The notes under the pieces are model-generated. The model was not told where the DNA came from. It saw nothing but the letters and a program-made list of their open reading frames with translations, and searched no databases. Source: an uncultured Halieaceae bacterium (GTDB taxonomy: Bacteria; Pseudomonadota; Gammaproteobacteria; Pseudomonadales; Halieaceae). From it: a stretch of DNA of 52,954 nt. Positions within the stretch are counted from its first letter, which is position 1. Each line of letters opens with the position of its first letter. The stretch covers positions 1 through 52,954 of the forward strand of contig CALJFL010000112.1 in NCBI GenBank assembly GCA_938074135.1, written 5' to 3'. Below are positions 38,356-50,287 of the stretch, one piece after another. Both the position numbers and the translations under genes were made by a program.

Positions 38356-41300
38356 CTACTCTTGAGCAGACGGCTCTGTCACCTTATCCGCGGTTGGCGG
38401 TGCATTGGGATCTTCCGGCATGATGTTTAACCCTACCCCGTCGGTATCGTCGAAAACCCTATCGAAAGCCACCTCGGGATCTTCGAGATTACCGGTGATA
38501 CTGTAAACGCCACTGGAAAAACGGTTAACCTGCTTTTCAAACACCTTACTCACCACGAACACCCCCGCAGCCACCGGCAGTCCAGCTGCCAACGCCGCCA
38601 CCCACGGCAAGTTATTGGCTACCGGCAAGGTAACCACCAGCTCGCCATCTACTGTTTGTGGTTCCGGTGCGTTATCCAGGTCGACAAGGCCAGTGAAACG
38701 AAAACCGCTGGAAGCACCCTTTACATCGATAGCATTGACCTCCAGCGTCCCGCTATGAAAATGGGCTTCTGCGTCCACTGAGTCGAACGGTATTCCGGAT
38801 TCGAACATATGAGTGAGGCTAAGCCGCCTGATGACGCCGGCAAAATTGAGCAAACTCACCACGCGCAACGTGCCGGAGGCCCCTTCAGGCGCCTCCAGAA
38901 ACCGGCCATCGCGGGCTTTTAGCAGCAACTCACCCTGCGAGCTGGCCAGGGCGAAATTCTGCGGACCACCAGGCCACTGAAGATCAAGCTTTACAGAGCC
39001 TCGACTAGACTGCAAAACCCGCTGGTAGTTGAGCTTGGCAAACACATCGCCAAGGTCTTTGAAGATAAACAAGCCTTTAAACTGGCTACTCGCCGGATCG
39101 CCCTGCTGCCAGCTGAAACTGCCGGGACGCTCCGCAGTGAGCACCAATCCACCAAAATCCGCGGTAATATCCTGCGCCGTCAACATGTCGCCATCGGTGG
39201 CCAGCTGAAAATCAAGCTCGCCCAGCAGTAGCTCATCGTTGCGCAGGGCCGCGACAGAAACAGCCAGATCTGGCAGTTCCAGGGGCCCCCCAGCCCTCTC
39301 TGTATCACTGAAAGCGAGGCTGTCGAGACCCGCAAGATCAACATGAGCGATCTTCAGGTCCCCCACCTTCATGTCCTTATCCAGCGTAAGCTCACCTTCG
39401 AACCAGCTGTTTTGCGCAGCGAGCCACCAGTCACCCTCGGCCTCACGTTGGCGCAAACTCAACAGCACATCGGTAAATTCCTGACCCCAGATACGGAAGC
39501 GATCAGCCTGCAATGCATCAACTTCAAACGCTATTGTGAGTGCCGGAAGTGCGTCATCGCTATCGGCTCCCGAGCTTGTTGCCGTAAAATAGGTGTCGGC
39601 AAACGCCTTCCATTGCAACTCATCGATCAGGCCCGCATGGCCTCCGACCAGTAAAGTGCCGGCTTTTACCCGAGCACTTTCGGCGCCAAAGGCGAGGGAG
39701 GCACCCTTGAACCCACCACCCGATACGTCCAGAGCGAGCTGCAACGCATTATCTACGTCGAAGGACAACACCATGTTGCTCGCGTCCAGCGGCATACTGA
39801 AGGTGAGCGGCAAGGAGTCCTCGGCAACCTTGGCAAAAGGCTCGGGTAAATCCAGGGCAACGCCAACCAGTTCCGTCGACCCGGTCAGAAGGGGGGGCTC
39901 ACCCGGCAGCACAGTCACCAGCGCCGAAACATCGGTGCGTCCTTCAGCGAACGCTAATTGGGGGAGTTGCTGCCAGTCGCGAATGGCGGCCACATCTACA
40001 GGCCCTTGTAACCGCACCAGTACGGGCGATACCTTCGGGTCGTAGAATATATCTGCAGCCAGCTCTTCGACGCCTCCCTGCACAAGCTGCGCGGTCAGTG
40101 GCTGGTCCCACAGTTGCCCGCTCAAGGTATCGGCAGACAAGCCGCGAGCCGAGCTGTAATTCAACTCACCGTTAAGCGCGGTGATAGGCAGCTCCCCGGG
40201 GCGAATGAGCAGATCCACATCGCGCAGGCGTGCATCCACTGCGACAACAGGCGCCTCGGAGCTATCACCGAGGTTCATCTGCAGCTCCAGGGCTGTCGTC
40301 AGGTCACCGGCCATCTGCCAGTTACTGAATACCTTGCCAACGATAGTGGTCAGGGGTGAGTTATTGATAACTTTCAGTCCATCACTGGCTTCGCCGCGCA
40401 TGCTGCCCGCGATAGCCAGTTGCATCTTCTTATCGCGCCCCAACCAGGCTTCAGCAGACAGGTAGTCGAGTTCGGTCTCGTAAAGCTGGGCGCGCTCGGA
40501 CCAGACGCTGACATTGGTATCATCAATCAACACCAGCCCCGCGAGATTACTGACTTCGGGCCAGGACGGGTGATAATTGAGCCGGGTATCCGAAACATCA
40601 AAAAATAGCTGGACGGTGCGATGCTCGGGCAATGTTTTGCGCAGGGCCCCACGCCACAGGAAAGCGCCGGTCTCCACTTTGCCCTCACCGAGGCTGCGCC
40701 GAAGCCAACCAAGCAGCGCTTCATTAAGTGTGTAGGGGAGGTACTTGGTCCGGTGAATGGGGTGAGTGTCCGTCAGGCCCACCATCAGCTCCATTTCGAT
40801 GCCCACCGGTGTCTTGCTGAAAGGAACACTAAGGCCGAACAGTGCACTGGCGGTCCCTTCCACACCCGAAGCTGTTACCAGGCCACTACTGAGGGACAGA
40901 CCATCCTGGTCCCAATCGATATTGATCGTTCCGAACAGGTCATCATAGAACAGGGGATCTGCATACAGCGCGGGAAAATCGAGACTGAACTGCTGGCTGT
41001 CTACAATAACCTCGCCGCTGCCGGGTTCCACAGTCAGGTAACCCTGCCCCGACTTGACGCCCGGAGCCCCCTTCCAGGACTGTACAGCCAGCTCGTCAAA
41101 GTTCGCCTCCAGAGTCCAGCCGCCGGACAGGTCGCGGTAGTCGTCCAAACTAAACTGCAGGCGCCGCAGCCAACCCTTGGGCTGCAGTGTTTGCAGCACA
41201 TCCGCCAGCTTTGGCGGCACCGCCGCCAGTCCTGCGATAAACGCATTAACCTGCGCCAACTGCACCTCGGTAGCACGCAGCCGCAGCGAATCTCCCCAAC

Positions 41301-42306
41301 TGTCCATCTGCAAACGGGGTAACTCAAGGGTCTCCCCGCCCTTGGTCAGCGAGAGGTCGCTGGCAAACACCGTCCAGCGGTTACGTTGCTGCTGCAGCGT
41401 CGCCTGGAAAGCCAGACTGTCGACGGGTATGGTACGACCCTCCTCGATCAAGTTAATTGTCAGTTGCCCGGCCTTCACAGTCGCTTCAACAGAGGGCTCG
41501 CCAAACTTCCAGGCCACCCAGGCCGCCAGCGACACAGCGCCATCGACCTGCACCTGACTGCTGGCGGCCGCCGGCACCAGATCACGCAGGGCCGTCAGTG
41601 AAGGCATGTCGACCTCAAGATAGAGATCGCCGCTGTAAGTGCGCGAATCGAAGGGATTACCGACACCATCAGCCCTCGCTGAAATGACGGTCCCCGTTGT
41701 CGAAACCAGCCGCGCACTCAGACGGCGGTGTATCCCCTCCCGATTGAGCTGCAGGTTCAGGTCAAGGGAACGCCGTTCGCCGCCCGGCAGGCTGATATCA
41801 AGATAGTTTTCGAGGAGTACCACCTGTTCAACATTGCCCAGAAAGTCCTCCAGCCAGTCAGCAAAATTACCCCCGCCGCTGGCGAACCCGGTAATCCGAA
41901 AGCGACCACCATCATCAATCTCGCCTTGCAAACTGAGGCCACGCAGCTCGAGTCGGTGACCATGCAGCCTGCGTGTGCGCAGCGACTCCAGGGTATCCAG
42001 GGCAAGGCGCCCTTCTACCAACTCGACCGGCGTTTCCGTGCCGTCGGGAAATGTCAGGCGCAATCCTCGCAGCACCAGTTCCGGGGTAAATGAATGCCAC
42101 TCGCCGTTCAAGTGCTCGGCTTCGATGCGAAACGGTAACCGGGTATTGAGCTGCTGTAGGATCTCATCCTTGTAGGCGCCAACCGTGGACATCAGGAAAC
42201 GGCCAAGACTGACATAGACAGCCAGGACCACGACACCGGCAACCAGCGTGATCCAAAGTATCTTGCTCAATTTCTTAAAGTAGGTGTGTTCCAATCGTCT
42301 TCTCAC
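38356..42306 (-). CDS. yhdP: YhdP, AsmA-like inter-membrane lipid transport protein
   Basis: Very large periplasm-spanning AsmA-family protein; in E. coli YhdP, TamB and YdbH together move phospholipids to the outer membrane. The 1316-aa product has an N-terminal anchor (about residues 16-38) and then a long repetitive beta-rich region. The C-terminal AsmA-like part includes SSRGSVKLDLQWPGGP, FLEAPEGASGTLRVVSLLNF and a second hydrophobic segment near ALAAGLPVAAGVFVV. Standard order rng-yhdP is kept, but tldD does not follow. Confidence 0.93.
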   Translation of the reverse strand: MRRRLEHTYFKKLSKILWITLVAGVVVLAVYVSLGRFLMSTVGAYKDEILQQLNTRLPFRIEAEHLNGEWHSFTPELVLRGLRLTFPDGTETPVELVEGRLALDTLESLRTRRLHGHRLELRGLSLQGEIDDGGRFRITGFASGGGNFADWLEDFLGNVEQVVLLENYLDISLPGGERRSLDLNLQLNREGIHRRLSARLVSTTGTVISARADGVGNPFDSRTYSGDLYLEVDMPSLTALRDLVPAAASSQVQVDGAVSLAAWVAWKFGEPSVEATVKAGQLTINLIEEGRTIPVDSLAFQATLQQQRNRWTVFASDLSLTKGGETLELPRLQMDSWGDSLRLRATEVQLAQVNAFIAGLAAVPPKLADVLQTLQPKGWLRRLQFSLDDYRDLSGGWTLEANFDELAVQSWKGAPGVKSGQGYLTVEPGSGEVIVDSQQFSLDFPALYADPLFYDDLFGTINIDWDQDGLSLSSGLVTASGVEGTASALFGLSVPFSKTPVGIEMELMVGLTDTHPIHRTKYLPYTLNEALLGWLRRSLGEGKVETGAFLWRGALRKTLPEHRTVQLFFDVSDTRLNYHPSWPEVSNLAGLVLIDDTNVSVWSERAQLYETELDYLSAEAWLGRDKKMQLAIAGSMRGEASDGLKVINNSPLTTIVGKVFSNWQMAGDLTTALELQMNLGDSSEAPVVAVDARLRDVDLLIRPGELPITALNGELNYSSARGLSADTLSGQLWDQPLTAQLVQGGVEELAADIFYDPKVSPVLVRLQGPVDVAAIRDWQQLPQLAFAEGRTDVSALVTVLPGEPPLLTGSTELVGVALDLPEPFAKVAEDSLPLTFSMPLDASNMVLSFDVDNALQLALDVSGGGFKGASLAFGAESARVKAGTLLVGGHAGLIDELQWKAFADTYFTATSSGADSDDALPALTIAFEVDALQADRFRIWGQEFTDVLLSLRQREAEGDWWLAAQNSWFEGELTLDKDMKVGDLKIAHVDLAGLDSLAFSDTERAGGPLELPDLAVSVAALRNDELLLGELDFQLATDGDMLTAQDITADFGGLVLTAERPGSFSWQQGDPASSQFKGLFIFKDLGDVFAKLNYQRVLQSSRGSVKLDLQWPGGPQNFALASSQGELLLKARDGRFLEAPEGASGTLRVVSLLNFAGVIRRLSLTHMFESGIPFDSVDAEAHFHSGTLEVNAIDVKGASSGFRFTGLVDLDNAPEPQTVDGELVVTLPVANNLPWVAALAAGLPVAAGVFVVSKVFEKQVNRFSSGVYSITGNLEDPEVAFDRVFDDTDGVGLNIMPEDPNAPPTADKVTEPSAQE

Positions 42307-42335
42307 GCCGGCCGGGCTGGTGTCTCCCGTCCCTG

Positions 42336-43793
42336 TTAGAGCAGCACTATATCGAAGTGTTCCTGACTATAGGTAGGTTCTACACGGAAACTCAGGGTTT
42401 TGCCGGTAAATTCTTCCAGATCGGCCACGTGTGCCGACTGCTCATCGAGGAGCAGGTCGACGACGTCCTGGGACGCCAGCACTCGAAGATTGCTATTTTC
42501 GTAGGCGCGGGCATCTCGCATGATCTCCCTGAGGATCTCAAAACAGACAGTTTCAGGTGTTTTCAACACGCCGCGGCCCTGACACAGCGAGCAATCCTCA
42601 CACAGTAGCTGTTCCAGACTCTCCCGACTTCGCTTGCGGGTCATTTCCACCAGCCCAAGCTCGGATACGCCGGTGATACGCGTATGGGCGGGATCAGTCA
42701 CCATGGCCTTCTCCAGCGCTCGATGCACCTGGCGCCTGTGCTGGGCATCCTGCATGTCAATAAAATCGATAATGATGATACCGCCCAAATTGCGCAACCG
42801 CAGCTGACGGGCCAACGCGGTTGCGGCCTCCAGGTTGGTCTTGAACAGGGTTTCCTCGAGGTTGCGACGCCCGACGAATGAACCTGTATTCACATCGATG
42901 GTGCTCATGGCCTCGGTCTGGTCGATAACCAGGTAGCCACCGGAGGCCAGATCTACCCGACGCAACATCGCCTTGCGGATCTCGTCCTCGACACCGTGCA
43001 ATTCGAACAAGGGCCGCTCGCCGCCATAGTGCTCAAGCGTAGTGGTCACCTCCGGCACATATTCCTGACAGAAAGCGTGCACTGCAGTGAAGGTCTCGCG
43101 GCTGTCAATCCTGATACGCTCGACGCCGGGTCGAGCCAGGTCGCGCACTGCCCTGAATGCCAGGGACAAATCCTCGTGCAGCAACTGTGGGCCCCGGACC
43201 TCGCCCCCTCGCCTGTTCAACGAGGACCACAAACGACTCAGAAAACGCAGGTCGGCTGCAATTTCCTCCAGGCCGATACCCTCGGCGGCGGTGCGCAGGA
43301 TATAGCTGCCCCGTGCGGGTATATTTTCTTCAGACAGCGCCTCGCGTAACAGGTCCTGTAACCGCCTGCGCTCCTGTTCGTCGTCAATTTTCTGGGAAAC
43401 ACCAACATGGTCACCAGCGGGCATATACACCAGGTAACGGGCTGACAACGACAGCTGTCCCGTCAGCCGGGCGCCCTTGCTGCCCAGGGGGTCCTTGGTA
43501 ACCTGCACAATGACCTGTTGTCCCTCGCGCAGGTGGTCGGCTATCGCTTCATTGGCCGAATTGTCACCGCCGACAAGGTCGGCAACGTGAATAAAGCTGT
43601 TGCGACCAGTACCACAGTCGACAAAAGCCGCCTGCATCCCCGGCAGGACACGCATCACCTTGCCGCTGTAAATGTTACCGACGGTGCCCCGACTGGCGGC
43701 ACGTTCTATATGGATATCCCGGGTGACGCCATTCTCGACGACAGCAACCCGGGTCTCCATCGGTGTCACGTTGACCAGTATCTCTTCACTCAT
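42336..43793 (-). CDS. rng: RNase G (CafA), endoribonuclease
   Basis: Single-strand endoribonuclease that matures the 16S rRNA 5' end and degrades some mRNAs. The 485-aa protein has an S1-type domain (about residues 35-125, GNIYSGKVMRVLPGMQAAFVDCG) and the RNase E/G catalytic core with SGGYLVIDQTEAMSTIDVNTG and GGIIIIDFIDM. A cysteine-rich zinc link lies in CEDCSLCQGRG. It lacks the long C-terminal scaffold of RNase E. Start overlaps the maf stop by eight bases. Confidence 0.96.
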   Translation of the reverse strand: MSEEILVNVTPMETRVAVVENGVTRDIHIERAASRGTVGNIYSGKVMRVLPGMQAAFVDCGTGRNSFIHVADLVGGDNSANEAIADHLREGQQVIVQVTKDPLGSKGARLTGQLSLSARYLVYMPAGDHVGVSQKIDDEQERRRLQDLLREALSEENIPARGSYILRTAAEGIGLEEIAADLRFLSRLWSSLNRRGGEVRGPQLLHEDLSLAFRAVRDLARPGVERIRIDSRETFTAVHAFCQEYVPEVTTTLEHYGGERPLFELHGVEDEIRKAMLRRVDLASGGYLVIDQTEAMSTIDVNTGSFVGRRNLEETLFKTNLEAATALARQLRLRNLGGIIIIDFIDMQDAQHRRQVHRALEKAMVTDPAHTRITGVSELGLVEMTRKRSRESLEQLLCEDCSLCQGRGVLKTPETVCFEILREIMRDARAYENSNLRVLASQDVVDLLLDEQSAHVADLEEFTGKTLSFRVEPTYSQEHFDIVLL

Positions 43794-44394
43794 CCACGGC
43801 TACCCCGGCCGGGTTAAGCGCCGTGGCGATACCCCTGGCAGCCAACAGTTGCCAGGTTTCGTGAAGGGGCAGCCCAACCACGTTGCTGTAACTGCCATCG
43901 ATACGCAGGACAAAGGCGCCGGCAAGACCCTGAATGCCATAGGCACCGGCCTTGTCCCAGGGTTCGTCAGTCGCCAGGTAGGCCTCGCAGATAGCCTGAC
44001 TCAAACTGGCGAACTGGACCCGGGTGGTAACCTGGGCACTAGCAGCTTCGCCGGCACCAGCCAGGCAAATCGCGGTAGTAACCTCATGGGTTCGGCCACT
44101 GAGCCGGGCCAGCATGGCCAGCCCATCGAGATGATCGCGGGGCTTGCCTAATACATCGCCATCAATAACCACCGTGGTATCGGCCGCCAGGATCGCGTAG
44201 TCACCTTCCGGGTAAAGCCCTGCGACTGCCTCGGCTTTCTCGCGGGCCATACGCTCCACGTAATCACCGGGGGACTCGCCCTTGAGCACGGACTCATCAA
44301 TATCGGCGGGATGAACTCGAAAATCCACATCCAGCTGGGTCAGCAATTCGCTGCGTCGTGGCGAGGCCGACGCCAGGATCAGGGTCGCACTCAC
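43786..44394 (-). CDS. maf: Maf-family nucleotide pyrophosphatase (YhdE type)
   Basis: Hydrolyses non-canonical or excess nucleoside triphosphates (dTTP/UTP in the YhdE subgroup) to monophosphates, linked to septum regulation. The 202-aa product has the N-terminal signature LILASASPRRSELL, then AREKAEAV, LAADTTVVIDGDVLGKP and GAYGIQGLAGAFV. It lies between mreD and rng, its usual place, overlapping rng by eight bases and starting one base after the mreD stop. Confidence 0.95.
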   Translation of the reverse strand: MSATLILASASPRRSELLTQLDVDFRVHPADIDESVLKGESPGDYVERMAREKAEAVAGLYPEGDYAILAADTTVVIDGDVLGKPRDHLDGLAMLARLSGRTHEVTTAICLAGAGEAASAQVTTRVQFASLSQAICEAYLATDEPWDKAGAYGIQGLAGAFVLRIDGSYSNVVGLPLHETWQLLAARGIATALNPAGVAVDE

Positions 44395-44395
44395 C

Positions 44396-44884
44396 TCAGG
44401 TCACCTCGTAATGTCGGCGCAGGGCACGCAGGATGTGTAATACAACAGGCCAGAGCAAAGCACTGGTCAAAGCCGGCAGCAGGAAAAGGCTGGTCTGGGC
44501 ACCAGCTCCCTCGAGATTCTGTACCCACTGGCAGATCAACTGATGAATACCTATCAAGACAAAAACAACACCCGCCTGCTGCAAGAGGCTGAATACCCGC
44601 AGGCGCTGGTACAGCAATAACGCCAGGACAGCGACCACCACCAGGGCAAAGCCGTTCTGCCCAAGCACCGCCCCTTCAAGAACATCCATCGCGATACCAA
44701 GAGACAGCGCCGTCAGGACACCAACCCGCTGCGGTAAGGCAATCGTCCAGTAGATCAGTGCGAGTGCCAGCCATTCGGGTCGTGCCCACAATAACCACTG
44801 CGGCAGCGGCAGCACCGCCAGCACCAGCGCTACTACAAAGGTGGCCAGAATTACCCAGTATGCCTGTGGCCCCTCATCGGCCAT
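44396..44884 (-). CDS. mreD: MreD, rod-shape determining membrane protein
   Basis: Inner-membrane component of the elongasome working with MreC and PBP2/RodA. The 162-aa product is almost wholly hydrophobic with about five helices and the family stretch WLALALIYWTIALPQRVGVLTALSLGIAMD broken by short loops. Its ATG overlaps the mreC stop (TGATG), so translation is coupled. Confidence 0.93.
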   Translation of the reverse strand: MADEGPQAYWVILATFVVALVLAVLPLPQWLLWARPEWLALALIYWTIALPQRVGVLTALSLGIAMDVLEGAVLGQNGFALVVVAVLALLLYQRLRVFSLLQQAGVVFVLIGIHQLICQWVQNLEGAGAQTSLFLLPALTSALLWPVVLHILRALRRHYEVT

Positions 44885-45723
44885 CAGTCGCCCGCCGGCA
44901 CCGGGTCGGCATTAAAAACGAGCAATACATGGCGGCTACGATCCAGCGCAGCGCTGGGATACGCCAAAATACGGGCAAACGGCTGCCCGGGGTCGCGCTC
45001 AACCACAGCGACCTCTGCCACCGGGTAGCCAACCGGGAAACGTCCACCCAGGCCAGAAGTCACAAACAGGTCGCCTTCCTTGATGTCGGTGGTCGCAGCG
45101 ACATGACTGATCTCCAGCGTCCCCAGCACCCCAATCCCTTCAGCAATGGCACGCACCCCATTGCGGGTGATCTGAACCGGGATCGAGTGAGTCGAGTCGG
45201 TGATCAGCAAGACCCGGGAGGTCAATGCGTTGACCTCCACCACCTGGCCCATCAGCCCGTCGGCATCAATCAGTGGCTGGCCCACAAAAACGCCATCGCG
45301 CTCACCCTTGTTCAACACCACCTGATGTCGCACAGGATCGGGAGAGACACCAATCAACTCAGCCACCAGGACGTCATCGCGCAGCAACGCGGTGGAGTTC
45401 AGCAGAGCCCGCAGCCGGGCATTATCAGCCTGCAGCGAGGCCATCTGGTGAGAGCGCCCCTGCAATAGCAGTTTTTCGCGGCGCAGCCGTTCGTTTTCTT
45501 CCTGCAGGGAGCTTCGAGAGCGGATATGTTCGTCTTGCCAGGCACCGATGCGCGCAGGGATATCCGCTACCCAGTAAACCGGGCTAAGTATCGTATCGAG
45601 AAAAGCCCGGCTGTTATCCAGGTTGTTGTAGCGCAGGTCAGTTATCAGCAGAACCACACCGATCAGCAACGCTATCAGGAGTCTCGGGCCAAGGTGGGAT
45701 TCTTTAACAAATAGCGGCTTGAT
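44884..45723 (-). CDS. mreC: MreC, rod-shape determining protein (non-canonical start proposed)
   Basis: Bitopic periplasmic scaffold of the elongasome that activates PBP2/RodA. The conserved N-terminus IKPLFVKESHLGPRLL, aligning with E. coli MKPIF, and the complete membrane helix are encoded from 45723. That codon is ATC, and an in-frame stop lies at 45747-45745 with no ATG, GTG or TTG between. The first canonical start, TTG 45669, would cut into the helix. A coiled coil (residues ~60-100) and the MreC beta domain with TSGLGGRFPVGYPVAEV follow. Either a rare start or an altered base explains this. Confidence 0.88.
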   Translation of the reverse strand: MKPLFVKESHLGPRLLIALLIGVVLLITDLRYNNLDNSRAFLDTILSPVYWVADIPARIGAWQDEHIRSRSSLQEENERLRREKLLLQGRSHQMASLQADNARLRALLNSTALLRDDVLVAELIGVSPDPVRHQVVLNKGERDGVFVGQPLIDADGLMGQVVEVNALTSRVLLITDSTHSIPVQITRNGVRAIAEGIGVLGTLEISHVAATTDIKEGDLFVTSGLGGRFPVGYPVAEVAVVERDPGQPFARILAYPSAALDRSRHVLLVFNADPVPAGD

Positions 45724-45764
45724 GAGAGTGTCCGAATTACCTTGTCAGGGCCACCCGCCGAAAC

Positions 45765-46811
<1,047 letters not shown>

Positions 46812-46918
46812 CTACCTTAATGATTGGTGCGGAAAACGCCACTACGGTGCTTTCCAAGGACCCCTACTCGCCGTCTCCCGGTCGGGAACAACAGAAAAAA
46901 CGGTCGGTTTTTCGCTTA

Positions 46919-46946
46919 TTTTTACGGTCTCTAAATAATCCCGCAA
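46919..46946 (-). promoter_or_regulatory. Putative mreB promoter
   Basis: Minus-strand TTGCGG (46946-46941) and TAAAAA (46924-46919) are 16 bases apart in the gap between mreB and gatC. The -10 match is moderate and other hexamers nearby could serve, so this is tentative. Confidence 0.35.
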
Positions 46947-47035
46947 CTGTAACAACCACGGGGATTTTGGGCAAGGCGCAAATGTGATAAGTTTACGCCC
47001 CCGCCGCATCCTCGGCGGCCTGAAGCGGTGACACA

Positions 47036-47323
47036 ATGGCCATAGAGCAGGACGAAATTCAGAAGATCGCGGAGCTTGCGCGCATCCGCATTGCCGACGA
47101 CCAGATCGGGCAGCTGACCGATCGCATCGGCGAAATACTGGGCATGGTGGATCAGCTGCAGAGCGTCGACACCAGCGCAATAGAACCGCTGGCCAATCCA
47201 TTGGATGCCACCCAGCGGCTGCGAGCCGACGTGGTCACCGAAAGTGACCGTCGCGACGAGTTCCAGGCTATTGCTCCGGCAGTGGAAAACGGCCTGTACC
47301 TGGTTCCCAAAGTGATCGACTAG
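47036..47323 (+). CDS. gatC: GatC, aspartyl/glutamyl-tRNA amidotransferase subunit C
   Basis: Small stabilising subunit that holds GatA and GatB together in the transamidosome that makes Gln-tRNA and/or Asn-tRNA. The 95-aa product shows the family pattern [27 protein letters not shown] and LRAD, ending VPKVID. First gene of gatCAB and divergent from mreB. Confidence 0.96.
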   Translation: MAIEQDEIQKIAELARIRIADDQIGQLTDRIGEILGMVDQLQSVDTSAIEPLANPLDATQRLRADVVTESDRRDEFQAIAPAVENGLYLVPKVID

Positions 47324-47349
47324 CCTTTCCGGCCCTCTCAGGACACATT

Positions 47350-48816
47350 ATGCATACCCAGACCGTCGCCCAGCTCAGCCGCGCGTTACAGAACCGGGAA
47401 ATCTCCAGTACGGAGCTGACCCGCGCCTTCCTGCAGCGCATAGCCCGGCTGGACGGCCAACTCAACAGCTTTATTACCGTCGACGAGCAATCCGCGCTGG
47501 CCGCCGCGGCCCAGGCCGACGAACGCCTCGCCGCTGGCGACGCACCGGCCCTGACAGGCATTCCGATCGCCCACAAGGACATATTCTGTACCCGCGGCAC
47601 ACGTACCAGCTGCGGCTCGCGGATGCTGGACAACTTTGTTCCGCCCTACGATGCCACTCTGATCAGCCATTTCCACCGCGATGGTGCCGTTATTCTCGGC
47701 AAGACCAATATGGACGAATTCGCCATGGGGTCCTCGAACGAGAACAGTTACTACGGACCCGCCCGCAATCCCTGGAATACGGACCTGGTGCCCGGCGGGT
47801 CCTCCGGCGGGTCTGCCGCAGCCGTTGCCGCCCTGTTGGCGCCGGCTGCCACCGGTACCGACACCGGTGGCTCGATTCGCCAGCCGGCGGCGTTTTGCGG
47901 CATCACCGGGCTGAAACCCACCTATGGTCGAGTATCGCGGCTGGGTATGGTGGCATTCGCCTCCAGCCTGGACCAGGCGGGACCCATGGCGCACACCGCA
48001 CAAGACTGCGCCCTGCTTCTGAACACCATGGCCGGTTTCGACCCGCTGGATTCGACCTCTTCGGAAGAGCCCGTCAGCGACTACACCGCCGAACTCGACA
48101 ACTCCCTGGCTGGACTGCGGATCGGCCTGCCGCGGGAATACTTTGGCGAAGGGCTGGATGCCGCGACTGGCCGGGCGATTGATGATGCCCTCAAGGTACT
48201 GGAAGCACAGGGGGCGACCCTGGTTGAGGTGTCACTGCCGCATTCCGGGATGACCATACCCACCTACTACGTTGTGGCGCCAGCAGAGGCATCGACCAAC
48301 CTGTCTCGCTTTGACGGTGTTCGCTACGGCCACCGCTGTCAGAACCCGCAGGATTTGCACGACCTTTACACCCGCTCCCGCGAGGAAGGGTTTGGCGATG
48401 AGGTCAAACGCCGCATCCTGGTCGGCACCTACGCCCTGTCGGCGGGCTACTACGACGCCTATTACAAGAAGGCCCAGCAGGTACGCCGTCTGATCAAGCA
48501 GGATTTTATGGACTGTTTCGAGCAGGTCGACGTGATCGCCGGTCCTACGACACCGGGGCCGGCCTTCGCCCTCGGGGCCAAGTCCGATGACCCGGTCGCC
48601 ATGTACCTGGAGGATGTCTACACCCTGGCCGTCAACCTGGCCGGCCTGCCGGGCCTGTCGATGCCCGCAGGACTGGTCGACGGCGCCCCCGTGGGCCTGC
48701 AACTGATTGGCAGACATTTTGACGAATCACGCCTGCTGAACGTGGCTCACCAGTATCAAAAGCGGACCGATTGGCACCAACAGCACCCGGCCCTGGCTAC
48801 TGAGGGTTTAGGCTGA
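47350..48816 (+). CDS. gatA: GatA, tRNA-dependent amidotransferase subunit A (glutaminase)
   Basis: Amidase-signature enzyme that releases ammonia from glutamine for tRNA amidation. The 488-aa protein contains the Ser-cisSer-Lys triad, probably K76 (PIAHKDIF), S151 and S175, within [14 protein letters not shown] and [17 protein letters not shown]. Its TGA overlaps the gatB ATG (TGATG). Confidence 0.97.
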   Translation: MHTQTVAQLSRALQNREISSTELTRAFLQRIARLDGQLNSFITVDEQSALAAAAQADERLAAGDAPALTGIPIAHKDIFCTRGTRTSCGSRMLDNFVPPYDATLISHFHRDGAVILGKTNMDEFAMGSSNENSYYGPARNPWNTDLVPGGSSGGSAAAVAALLAPAATGTDTGGSIRQPAAFCGITGLKPTYGRVSRLGMVAFASSLDQAGPMAHTAQDCALLLNTMAGFDPLDSTSSEEPVSDYTAELDNSLAGLRIGLPREYFGEGLDAATGRAIDDALKVLEAQGATLVEVSLPHSGMTIPTYYVVAPAEASTNLSRFDGVRYGHRCQNPQDLHDLYTRSREEGFGDEVKRRILVGTYALSAGYYDAYYKKAQQVRRLIKQDFMDCFEQVDVIAGPTTPGPAFALGAKSDDPVAMYLEDVYTLAVNLAGLPGLSMPAGLVDGAPVGLQLIGRHFDESRLLNVAHQYQKRTDWHQQHPALATEGLG

Positions 48817-50258
48817 TGCAGTGGGAAACCGTTATCGGGCTGGAAGTACACCTGCAACTGGCCACGCAGTCGAAAATCTTTTCCGGCTCGGCGACCAGAT
48901 TTGGTGCCGAGCCCAACACCCAGGCCAGCGCGGTCGATCTGGCCATGCCGGGCATGCTGCCGGTGCTGAACGAGGAGGCGGTGCGCTGCGCTGTCATGTT
49001 TGGCCTTGGCATCGGCGCCGAGATAGGCCGGCGCTCGGTCTTTGATCGCAAGAATTACTTTTATCCCGACCTGCCCAAGGGCTACCAGATCAGCCAGTTT
49101 CAGGAACCCATCGTCGGGCGCGGTGACTTCGAGATTCAACTGGAAGATGGCAGTACGCGTACCATTGGAATTACCCGTGCCCACCTCGAGGAAGACGCTG
49201 GCAAGTCGCTGCATGAGGATTTCCATGGTCAAAGTGGTATCGACCTCAACCGGGCCGGTACGCCCCTGCTGGAAATTGTCTCCGAGCCTGATATTCGCAG
49301 CGCCGAGGAAGCCGTGGCCTACCTGAAAGCGATGCACAGCCTGGTCACTTACCTGGGCATCTCCGACGGCAATATGTCGCAGGGGTCGATGCGCTGCGAC
49401 ATCAACCTGTCGCTGCGAGCCAAGGGGACGCAGACCCTGGGGACCCGGACCGAGATCAAGAATGTAAATTCATTCCGCTTCGTCGAAAAGGCCATCCACC
49501 ACGAGACGCAACGCCAGGCGGACATCCTCGAAGACGGTGGCAGGATAGTGCAGGAGACCCGCCTGTACGACGCCGATCGCAATGAAACCCGGCCTATGCG
49601 CAGCAAGGAAGTCGCCAACGACTACCGCTATTTTCCCGAGCCAGACCTGCTGCCAATCGTTCTTGATGAAGACTACATCGAAGCGCTGCGCACCAGCCTG
49701 CCCGAGCTGCCGGTACAAAAGCGGGACCGGTTCGTGGCGCAGTACAAACTGGGCAGCTACGATGCCGCTGTACTGTCCGCCAGCCGCGCCTTGGCCGATT
49801 ACTTCGAGGCCGTCGTGACGGGTTGTGGTGACGCCAAGATCGCCGCCAACTGGGTGCAGGTGGAACTGCTGGGGCAGCTGAACAAGGCCGAACTGGAAAT
49901 AGACGCGAGTCCGGTATCGGCGGAACAACTCGCCGGCCTCATCAGCAGGATCCTCGACAACAGTATTTCCGGTAAAATCGCCAAGCAGGTATTCGAAGCC
50001 ATGTGGCAAGGAGAAGGCGAGGCCGACTCAATCATCGCCGCCCGGGGTTTGAAACAGGTAAGCGACAGTGGCGCTCTCGAAGCCATGGTAGACGAGGTCA
50101 TCGCTAACAACAGCGCCCAGGTGGAGCAATATCTGGCGGCCGATGAGGGCAAGCGCAAAAAACTGCTGGGCTTTTTCGTGGGCCAGATCATGAAAGCATC
50201 CAAGGGTCAGGCCAACCCCCAGATGGTCAACGAGCTACTGACCAAAAAGCTCGTCTAA
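48816..50258 (+). CDS. gatB: GatB, tRNA-dependent amidotransferase subunit B (kinase)
   Basis: Phosphorylates the misacylated Glu/Asp on tRNA before amidation. The 480-aa protein starts [13 protein letters not shown] and has the [18 protein letters not shown] block, [17 protein letters not shown] and the C-terminal YqeY-like tail ([21 protein letters not shown]). Immediately follows gatA with a one-base overlap. Confidence 0.97.
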   Translation: MQWETVIGLEVHLQLATQSKIFSGSATRFGAEPNTQASAVDLAMPGMLPVLNEEAVRCAVMFGLGIGAEIGRRSVFDRKNYFYPDLPKGYQISQFQEPIVGRGDFEIQLEDGSTRTIGITRAHLEEDAGKSLHEDFHGQSGIDLNRAGTPLLEIVSEPDIRSAEEAVAYLKAMHSLVTYLGISDGNMSQGSMRCDINLSLRAKGTQTLGTRTEIKNVNSFRFVEKAIHHETQRQADILEDGGRIVQETRLYDADRNETRPMRSKEVANDYRYFPEPDLLPIVLDEDYIEALRTSLPELPVQKRDRFVAQYKLGSYDAAVLSASRALADYFEAVVTGCGDAKIAANWVQVELLGQLNKAELEIDASPVSAEQLAGLISRILDNSISGKIAKQVFEAMWQGEGEADSIIAARGLKQVSDSGALEAMVDEVIANNSAQVEQYLAADEGKRKKLLGFFVGQIMKASKGQANPQMVNELLTKKLV

Positions 50259-50287
50259 CCCTATAAAAAACAGGATTTCCAGCGACA

